NCBI RefSeq assembly: GCF_025370935.1
Contig: NC_133492.1
Coordinates: 18,483,947-18,547,946, forward strand
Reading direction: 5' to 3'
DNA: 64,000 nt
DNA from: Choristoneura fumiferana
Lineage: Eukaryota > Arthropoda > Insecta > Lepidoptera > Tortricidae
In this document: piece by piece, positions 56,364-64,000 of the stretch
Position numbering within the stretch: position 1 is the first letter of the stretch
Layout of the letters: the number at the start of each line of letters is the position of its first letter
The notes under the pieces: generated by a model
What the model was told of the DNA's origin: nothing
The model's database searches: none
What the model saw: the letters and a program-made list of their open reading frames with translations, nothing else
Position numbers and translations under genes: made by a program

Positions 56364-56525
56364 GTCGGTGGATGCGGAGAGAGCATTTAAAATCCAAAAA
56401 AGATGTGTCCGGATAATTTGTGGCGCTCGGATAGATAACAGGTGTGTACCTCTGTTCAAAAAAATAAGTATATTGCCGTTGCCGTGTTTGTACATCAGAG
56501 ATGCATGTATCTTTGTCTGTCAGTG
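56364..56525 (+). pseudogene. Non-LTR (Jockey-like) reverse transcriptase C-terminal fragment
   Basis: Encodes AFKIQKRCVRIICGA then PLFKKISILPLPCLYIRDAC, the characteristic end of Jockey-type RT domains (IQKRxxRII and LFxxxxILxLxxLYI). About 55 residues only, opening without a start of its own. Confidence 0.7.
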
Positions 56526-56544
56526 CGCATCAATCTTATTTCCA

Positions 56545-57960
56545 AAACCGGCCAAGAGCGTATCGGACACGCCCGAAATAGGGTTCCGTAGCCATTACGA
56601 AAAAATTAAGTAATATTTTTCTAAGGATTTCGTATTTTATAAGTAATCTTCCAAAGGGCTATTTCAGGTATAGCTACCTATTTTATACCTTAGGCTGCTA
56701 TTTACTCTTAAACTACTAATAATTCTCAAGCAAACTTAACCGTAGTTTTTCTTGAAAGTTTGATATACTTACTACCATCCTGATTTTTTTAAAAATTTTC
56801 CACCTGCCGGTTTAAATTTTAGAGGGGGGGGGGACGCTCGATTTTGATGAAAATTTTCACTTTAAAGTTCAATATTTCGCAAACAAATCGCTGAATCAAA
56901 AAATCGTCTTAGTAACCCTCTAATGTTTTTAAACGACCTATCCAACGATACCCCACACTATAGGGTTCGATAAGAAAAAAAAATCACCCCCACTTTACGT
57001 CTATGGGAGGTAACCTAAAAAAAATTTTTTTTTAGTTTTATATTGTACCATTTTGTCGGCATACTTAACATATACATCCGTGCAAAATTACAGTTTTCTA
57101 GCATTGATAGTCCCTGAGCAAAGCCGTGGACGGACGGACAGACAGACAGACAGACATGGCGAAACTAGAAGGGTTCCATTTTTGCCTTTTTGGCTCCGGG
57201 ACCCTAAAAACCGGGCAAGTGCGAGTCGGACTCGCGCACCGAGGGTTCCGTACACTTTTATAGGTATGTAAGTAAACGGAAATTTTGACTTGAAGATATT
57301 TCTCGCTTTTTCCGAGTGATTTAATATATCCAGTGTATGAAAAGCCCTACTCTTAAGCAAAATGTACGCAGTGTGGGGTCAGATTATATTGGTCTTTATA
57401 TTTACAGACAGACATAAAAAAACAAGATTTTCAGACTTTTCTAGTTGGTTGTGTTATAATAGCTACCTTCGTACCAAATTTCAAGATTTTGAGTTCACGG
57501 GAAGTACCCTGAAGGTTTTGATTCCCTTGCGAGTTTCGAAAATTTTGCGGAAATTTGCAGCATCAACGGCTGCATCTTTTGATTGCGTTGGCTATTAAGC
57601 CGCGTATCCATTAGAGCAGCCTCAGGCCGAGCACCGCGAGCCGAGCCATATTTTGTCGGTTTTTTGGCCGTGCTCAAAGGAGCCTCAGTCTGAGCGGTGC
57701 CTTTGGCAGCGTCTCCACTTGCGCGGCCTCGGAGCGAGGCAGCCGCTCGGCCCGAGGCTGCCTCTAGTGGATACGCGGCTTTAGAAGTTTGATTTTTTCA
57801 CAGCTCCAAGGGACAGTAAACCTCAGTATTTGATATAAATTTCAGCTTGATACCTCCACGCGTTCCTGAGAAAAAAGGGTCTTGACAGACAGACGGACAA
57901 AAGTGCACCTATAAGGGTTCAGTTTTTCCTTTTCCGGTACGGAACGTTCACTTTTAAAAT
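56545..57960 (+). repeat. Interspersed repeat, copy 2 (CCGGCCAAGAGC ... GGGTTCCG family) with downstream extension
   Basis: Matches 3363-3725 from AAAACCGGCCAAGAGC through the GACA run at 57130; then GGGCAAGTGCGAGTCGGACT, GTACCAAATTTCAAGATTTT and, after a nested MITE, GAAGTTTGATTTTTTCACAG. Possibly two abutting repeats. Confidence 0.65.
57595..57783. mobile_element. 183-bp MITE with TTA target duplication, nested in another repeat
   Basis: AGCCGCGTATCCATTAGAG at the left is inverted at the right (CTCTAGTGGATACGCGGCT), flanked by TTA at 57595-57597 and 57781-57783. The interior is GC-rich (GCAGCCTC/GAGGCTGC). The TTA duplication points to PIF/Harbinger mobilisation. Confidence 0.8.
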
Positions 57961-58169
57961 TTCACCTCATACGATTATCTTTGTATCTAATAAAAAGATA
58001 CAGCTACTAGCCGTTCTACGAACTAAGTTTCTGCTTGATTTGGCATGATTATTTAAAGAAGCGACTTTAAATTCCCCTCGACATTTCAAAATTCAATTTT
58101 CCCCCATTCTGTGTCAATCTATGTTGATTCGTACAAAATGGCAACCTTGGCTGGGATGAAGACAAATCG

Positions 58170-58210
58170 TCCTGCATCCGCCCCCCCCCCCCCGCCCCCA
58201 CCGCGGGGGC
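58170..58210. repeat. C homopolymer tract
   Basis: A run of about 15 C with one G, then CCCCCACCGCGGGGGC. Length is likely uncertain in any read set. Confidence 0.85.
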
Positions 58211-58483
58211 ACGCGTGACTCAAATAGTGACGACTTTTCCTCATTCACCACCAAAATAAATTAAAATTCCTAAGGGACATAATTTGATTTGGCATATTGC
58301 CAATGAATACTAAAATATTTTTTTGCTTAGCGTTGTATAAACCGCTCCACTGAGTTTGACTATTAAACTGTTTTTAGCAATTAACTTTAAATTACATCAG
58401 ACATCTACGCATAGCTTCAAACCACCATCAGCCCATCAAAGGCACCAAAGGCAATCACAATCTACATCACACGGAAAGTCTAA

Positions 58484-58995
58484 GGGCACTTATTTGAATA
58501 TCGAAATTTAAAATATCTAAAGTTAAAACATCGACGCTCAAAATACCGAAAATCAAAAAATCTATTATCATTATATCGACGTCTGGAATTCCTAAAATTG
58601 AAATATCGAACGGCTAAAACATCTAAAGTTCAAAATATCTACAACCGAATGATCGATGTCAATAAACCAAATATTAAAATATCGAAAATTGAAATAGCGA
58701 AGTATCTTAATATCAAGAAAAATGCCTAGACTCGATATTTTTGTCACGGTTGAACCTAACTGCTCCTCCTCGCTGCGCTCGTCGTCGCACCTAATTTTTT
58801 GATTAGATTACTTAGTACCTAGAATTTAAAACTGAAGTCTGATGACCGAAAAGTTTAGGTGCGACGACGAGCGCAGCGAAAACAAGCCAAAGTTAAATTT
58901 AGACCTTATGATCGTTCGACATTCTGATTTTTGATATTATGAACGTCGACGTTTTAACCTTAGATATTTTAAATTTCGATATTCAAATACGTGCA
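58484..58995. mobile_element. Fold-back element built of 15-bp repeat units
   Basis: The left arm (about 58493-58720) is a degenerate tandem array with a 15-bp period near GTTAAAATATCGAAA, about 15 units. The right arm (about 58905-58995) is the same array inverted, the outer 45-50 bp being almost identical (TTTGAATATCGAAATTTAAA). The centre carries a perfect 24-bp inverted repeat (CGCTGCGCTCGTCGTCGCAC plus CTAA, 58771-58794; inverse at 58855-58878). No protein. Confidence 0.8.
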
Positions 58996-59349
58996 AGTAA
59001 CGTCGCAAACGCCGCATTGATCTGTAACAGTAATAGAGTTGTCAGGCAAGCCAAGCAGCAGCTGTCTCGGGATGATCGATGGCTCATAAAAAGGGACAGA
59101 TATGTGCGATCAACGGAAAGGCCTCACGCGCTCCGAGATTTTAAATGGCAACCTCAAGAATTGATGACATATCAATATCCGAAAGGATTTTGGATTCGGC
59201 GCCGCGCGCCGCATTGCTGCCTGCTGCAGCGGCCGCGACTACTCCTTGGCTTGTGAAGAAACACGCGATTTATTTGACTTATATTTTTAACATTTATGCA
59301 TGTATTCGTTTCTAAAAACAAGCCACAATATCCATCATGGTAAATTATC

Positions 59350-59574
59350 TATACTTGGTTTGGATACGTATTTAACTAATTGTAAACAAAACAATGTCAA
59401 TTGGTGTCTTAAATGTTGAAATCCCCCGATCTACCTAAACATTTACATTTCTGTATTGAAATATACTAGTCTAGTTTGTATTACAATGATAGATAAGAAA
59501 AATGTTTTTAAAATCCATGAATGTACCAAAGCTGGCAGCTGAAGTTTGTTTAATACCTATCCAAACCAAGTATA
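59350..59574. mobile_element. 225-bp MITE, TATACTTGGTTTGGATA terminal repeats
   Basis: 17-bp perfect inverted termini at 59350-59366 and 59558-59574; AT-rich interior without a frame. Confidence 0.7.
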
Positions 59575-60149
59575 ATGTATTTTCTTGTAAACACTTTTGG
59601 TATATCAATAAATAAATGAGTAGGTACCTAATAAAATAATAAATAAATAATGCTTCTCATTTCATCTCTTAAATAACGGGTGCCTTTTAATTATTCCAAA
59701 ATAATTCAGCAGGCTTATTATTAGTTCAATCATTCCAGGTATTACTGGGCATAAATAAACCTCCTCTGAGAACGAGAGGAGGATTGATTTATACGGCATA
59801 GGAACATATAGAAGGTGCTTTAAAATTATTTCGTAATTATTCAGCACTTGGGTTCAAACTAACAAGTTAGAATGTACATCTCTGTAACTTTTTTCAGGTT
59901 TTTTTTACTGTACTAATTATATTGTGTCGATGTTGTCAAGGATACCGCGTCAAAGGCGAGCCTAAATTCAAACCGAACATTCAGTTGAATTGAAAAACCT
60001 CTACAGGTGTATTCAAACGAAATAACCAAACCATCTGCTGGAATAATTCCGGAATAGCTTTAAGACAATATGCATAGTTTCTACTCTGCAATGCGTATTT
60101 ATGCCTCAACGCCCGAGGGTATGAACAAATCTATTGTTAACTTTAAACA

Positions 60150-60830
60150 TCATCATCATTAGCATACTTATCAGCCGTAGGACGTCCTCTGTTGGACATA
60201 GGCCTCCCCCGTAGACCTCCAGTTGCTGCCGTGTCTCGATTGGAAGCGGCCTGCATCCACCGTGAACCCGCGGCTTTAGGGCCGCCACATTATACACTCG
60301 GAATTCCTCGAAATTCCGAAACGGAATTCCGTAAATACATCGAATCGGCCCCAAGCTTCGATGTGTTTGCGAGTAGTTGGTTAAGCTGGAGTGATGAATG
60401 TCTGAAGTTCTGCGAGAAGAAGGATGTACGACCGTCCTCTGTTAAAGTGTAATTACTTTTATTGTATTTGTTCCATAATATACTATTTGTGTAAAACAGT
60501 ATATAAATTTCACAGTGCTTTGGTTAAACTGTAATGCTGTGAAACTTTTTATGAATTAAATAAAAAATAAATAAAAAACATCACACACACACGTTTATTT
60601 ATATTCTAAAGGCACAGGCCACCATGCCTAATTACGAATCAGAGAAAAGTTCGAACGGAAAACTACTGTCTGGTAGATCCATAGATTTGTATGGATTTAC
60701 TGCGTTCAAAGTTCGAATTTCGAATCGAAATTCTGAAACGGAATTCCGAGTGTATGTGGCGGCCCTTAACCGTCATCTATCCATCTCGTTGGTGGATGTC
60801 AAACGCAAAGCTTGCCGATTTGCGGCATTG
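60150..60830 (-). pseudogene. RTE 3' fragment split by a nested MITE
   Basis: 60150-60278 reads on the minus strand as the RTE tail ending GACGTCCTACGGCTGATAAG and ATGATGATG. 60766-60830 continues it (CATCTATCCATCTCGTTGGT on +). The uninterrupted order is visible at 2969-3104, so the gap is an insertion. Confidence 0.75.
60276..60768. mobile_element. 487-bp MITE, GGGCCGCCACAT termini, TTA duplication
   Basis: The element runs 60279-60765 between TTA (60276-60278) and TTA (60766-60768). The outer GGGCCGCCACATTATACACT and its inverse AGTGTATGTGGCGGCCC agree except for a two-base insertion. ACGGAATTCCG and AAATTC blocks recur in both arms. Confidence 0.85.
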
Positions 60831-61203
60831 TTATCATACGGTACGTAAAGTATCTTTATAATCTTTGTAACCTTTGAGTTTATTATCTAGTTACAGTGGT
60901 GGTGTTTAGTTACCAAGTAAGCCCACATGTTTTCTCGGCTGACCTTTGTAGCCATGAAGGTGGGCGTAGGCGTGGGAAGATCTCATTGATTAATAAAAGA
61001 TTTGCCTTATGTGATATAAAATCACTAATAGATAACTACACGAACGTTGCCAAGGCATCAATAACATTTTCTCAACGTTATAATTTAATTTAAGACAAGT
61101 AATATATTATGACGACCGGATAGTGACTATTAGTCGAACGGTTGGAGAACCTGACTGCATCTGGGACACTTCACTTTTTACAAGCTTTTATTTAGTTTCA
61201 CCT

Positions 61204-61303
61204 NNNNNNNNNNNNNNNNNNNNNNNNNNNNNNNNNNNNNNNNNNNNNNNNNNNNNNNNNNNNNNNNNNNNNNNNNNNNNNNNNNNNNNNNNNNNNNNNN
61301 NNN
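61204..61303. other. Assembly gap (100 N)
   Basis: Exactly 100 N. The 78-codon frame spanning it is meaningless. Confidence 0.99.
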
Positions 61304-61675
61304 TTGCTGTAAGTATGGAAATTGTTATAATCATATATTACAAATGCAAAAGTTGGTGAGTGTGTTTATGTATATATTTGTTACTGCTTGACGTTAAAAC
61401 GACGGGAGGAAAACAAGTTATTTCCTACTTAAGTACAATCATTACTGTAGGTATGAGTAGGTAATAATTTTTATTTTTAAGTTTTATTCCGAGTTAAATT
61501 ATACGAGGCAAGATGGATGCTCAAGAGAGAGGCCCTACTCCAACAATAGGACGCTATAAAGTACAGGTTAACGGAAAAAACATGTTGATTTGGGGACTGT
61601 GGGACATCCCTGTTCAGAACGAAATGAAAATTTATGACAAGTCATAAAATATGCCAAATAAAAACATGTCCATAC

Positions 61676-61794
61676 TTAGGGGCTGTTACACCATCCATTG
61701 ATTAGTGTTAACTGACGGTTAAATGTGATGCCATCTCCGTCTATTTGAACAAAACATATAGCCGTCAGTTAATGGATGGTGAAACAGCCCCTTA
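61676..61794. mobile_element. 113-bp MITE, GGGGCTGTTnCACCATCC termini, TTA duplication
   Basis: GGGGCTGTTACACCATCCAT at 61679 is inverted at the right end (ATGGATGGTGAAACAGCCCC), flanked by TTA at 61676-61678 and 61792-61794. CGTCAGTTAA/TTAACTGACG sits further in. Confidence 0.85.
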
Positions 61795-61799
61795 ATGTT

Positions 61800-64000
61800 T
61801 TTAGTATGCCAATAACTAAGCGTACAAATATTACAAGTTTTAGTCTCTAGCCTCATGTGACGTCGTAGAAAATGATAACCATAGGTATGCTTTAGTTCAC
61901 AACGGGAGCAAAAAAGGTGCAAAGCGTGTATGTGTGCTGTTGCCACGTTTGGAGCATGTTTTTCTGTTGTTCCGAACTTATGAAATCACTGTCGTATGCA
62001 TTATTTTGCTATAATCAGCTACCGGCGCAGGCGCCGTGCCGGCAGGTGAGCCTCGGCCGGCGCCGCCCTAATGTATGCGCTATATTATTCATCGCACCGC
62101 GCGACTCCTTTTATTACCAGCAGTAAATGTGTTTATTCGTCTTTTCAAATATCGCCCTTTTTCATTGAAGCCTCCTTTATGACGTGTTTATTGCTTATTT
62201 TCAAAGCGATTCTCGTATACATTCATGAATTAAGACGAGATCACAGGGTCGCTTTTAAAAGAGCGTCTATTTATTCCAGATTTTTGCCAGCAATTTAAAA
62301 GTCGTTTTCTTATTATTGGTTTTTGCACAGAACTAATAAGTATTTAGTAATTAAGCGAATAGAAATAACATGGCTTGTATTTACTTCGAAAACCAATGTT
62401 GGCCCTTTTTAAAGTTCCGTAGCGCTCAAGCGGATGGATCGATTTCAATGCGGTTTTTTACGTAAAAGCGAGTTTTCTTGCGATGGTTCTTAGCTAAGTA
62501 TTTTGAGACATTTAGCTCTAAAATTACAGGGTCGGGGGATTCCCAGTTTTTTAAGTTGGTTACGTCGTTAAGAATCTTTTGAAATGTCCTCGCTTCCCAA
62601 CGTGAAGTCAAATGCAAGGGCCAGAGGGCCTACTCCGAAATTCGAAAATCCAATCTCACTCTCGTATTAAATAGTACAAGTGTCAGAGGGATGGAACGAC
62701 ACAAACTTAGATTTTCGAATTTCGGAGTAGGCCCTCAGGACAGGGCAGACATTAGCAGAGAAGAACCTTACCTAATGAGGGAGCTATTCATCACGAGCTG
62801 GTTAATTATTTGTCGCTGCAGACAGCTTTAAGAATACCTCAAGAACACAATTGTACTGAAGTCATGAAAGAATTTCTATTATATAACCGAGCGGAATATT
62901 TAAAAGTAAAAAAAAACCATTCAGCGCCTAGGCTTAGCTAGCTTGTTCTTAATTGGACGGCGGGGCGTAAATTCTTCAGCGTGAACTTTAGAACGCGATA
63001 CAGGTAGAGTCATTCACGATGACGCGTGCCGTAGTTCTTATTACAATATCATTAATGTCTAATTTTGTCAAAATCACGCGTTTGCGTGGATGGCACTAGG
63101 TATACCATGGCTTGTTACACGATCAAACTCTGGATTTCAAGTTTCGTAGTCAAATGCTCAAATGCCGGGAGGTACGAGTAAAATGGCGAACTTGTGGCTC
63201 TTTTGTGGAAGTAAGATGGCAAATTTCGAGCGTAAATTACTAAAAATCGGGCTCTGTCTAAAAAGCCACAGGTCAGAATACTAGGCTACCTCGACCACTA
63301 CGACGTATACTACATTTTATATGACTTAACGAAGGCAATCTCGTTTTAAATCGTGGTCACAACGAAACCAAAACTAAACTCTACTTTCAGAACGCTGATA
63401 AGCCAGCAAACATTTTAAAATTATTAAGAACATCGTAAATATTAAATTGAGAGCAAAATTTTAGTGGCATCATCAAACGCCGGCGAAGTTAATATAATTA
63501 CGAATTAGAGTCAATAAAGAGACTTGAATAGTCTATCAAGCGAGCTCGCTCAAAAATTCCTGCGCGCTACTAACTCTTAAGTCTAATTTCCAGGAGTTAA
63601 GAAAGTTAATTAAACAAAACTGCTGCGAGACGCGGATGTAATTGACCTCTGCTGAGGCTGGCTCTCACTGGCGGTAGTTATAAATGATAGGTACGCCGTA
63701 AACCCGGGCGACTTCGAATTGCGGGACTTCGAAAATATTTAGTCTTTACTTATAACTACAGGTAAAACTGAAAGGATGGCCTTCTTTAACTCCATGTTAT
63801 TTAAATATCGGGGTAAATCTCGTAAAATTGTGTGTGTATATGTCATCCGTGCCGTGACCTTAGTGGATGGATGGACCCTTAATAATTTTCCCGTGGGTAA
63901 CAGGCGATTAAACCTGGTATGAGAGTGGGCAGTAGCGCTCTCTATTGACAACTACGAATTCTGCACTGCGACATGGAAGGCAAGGGGAACTGATTCTCAT
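61800..64000. other. Gene-free right edge
   Basis: Apart from the MITE at 62624, only short frames and repeat pieces (for example CGAGTTTTCTTGCGATGGTT near 62469). No host gene recognised. Confidence 0.5.
62624..62736. mobile_element. Short MITE, CTACTACGAAATTCGAAAATC family, copy C
   Basis: GAGGGCCTACTCCGAAATTC (continuing GAAAATC) is perfectly inverted at 62710-62736; the core CTCACTCTCGTATTAAATAG and AAGTGTCAGAGGGA is shared with copies A and B. This is the best-preserved of the three. Confidence 0.85.

Overview
This window is nuclear DNA of a moth or butterfly (Lepidoptera). It is AT-rich, has spliced host genes, and is dense in repeat families typical of Lepidoptera: MITEs, tRNA-derived SINEs, RTE tails ending in ATG repeats, and short elements beginning TAATATTATAAATGCG. 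Two 100-N runs (1397-1496 and 61204-61303) are assembly gaps. No bacterial feature, tRNA gene, rRNA gene or CRISPR array was seen.

Host genes. (1) On +, 4450-7427: the last two recognised coding exons of a type-9-like adenylyl cyclase (insect Ac13E type), carrying the second membrane cassette and the C2 catalytic half; the first half lies upstream of the window. (2) On +, 15647-16903: a complete single-exon Arp3, actin-related subunit of the Arp2/3 complex. (3) On -, 26873 down to 22593: a LEPROT/Vps55-family endosomal membrane protein whose reading frame closes only if a predicted 1-nt microexon is used or one base is missing from the assembly. (4) On +, 29171-38201: Rpb5, the shared RNA polymerase subunit, in six exons totalling 210 codons, with a textbook U12-type fourth intron. 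Arp3 and LEPROT are convergent; LEPROT and Rpb5 are divergent, about 2.3 kb apart.

Mobile DNA. 1-1396 holds a decayed BEL/Pao 3' end. 11470-15095 is an LTR element with gag-like and retropepsin-like coding but no reverse transcriptase or integrase; its two 253-bp LTRs differ only in run lengths. 33010-36971 is a young Ty3/Gypsy element (identical 113-bp LTRs, GTAAT target duplication, 1189-codon open frame) sitting inside the U12 intron of Rpb5, 38 nt upstream of the branch-point motif. Its primer-binding-site region is replaced by a perfect 133-bp inverted copy of its own 3' end. 41300-48998 is a BEL/Pao element on - with identical 594-bp LTRs and an 1811-codon open frame. Between them lie many MITEs (several with TTA target duplications, one nested in an RTE tail), SINEs, and a fold-back element built of 15-bp repeat units (about 58484-58995).

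The stretches 16904-22091, 38202-41299 and 49000-64000 contain no host gene that I can recognise. No new multi-gene system was found. The strongest leads are the Ty3 fold-back, the LEPROT microexon, the retrotransposon next to a U12 branch site, the gag-protease-only LTR element, and the 15-bp-period palindrome.
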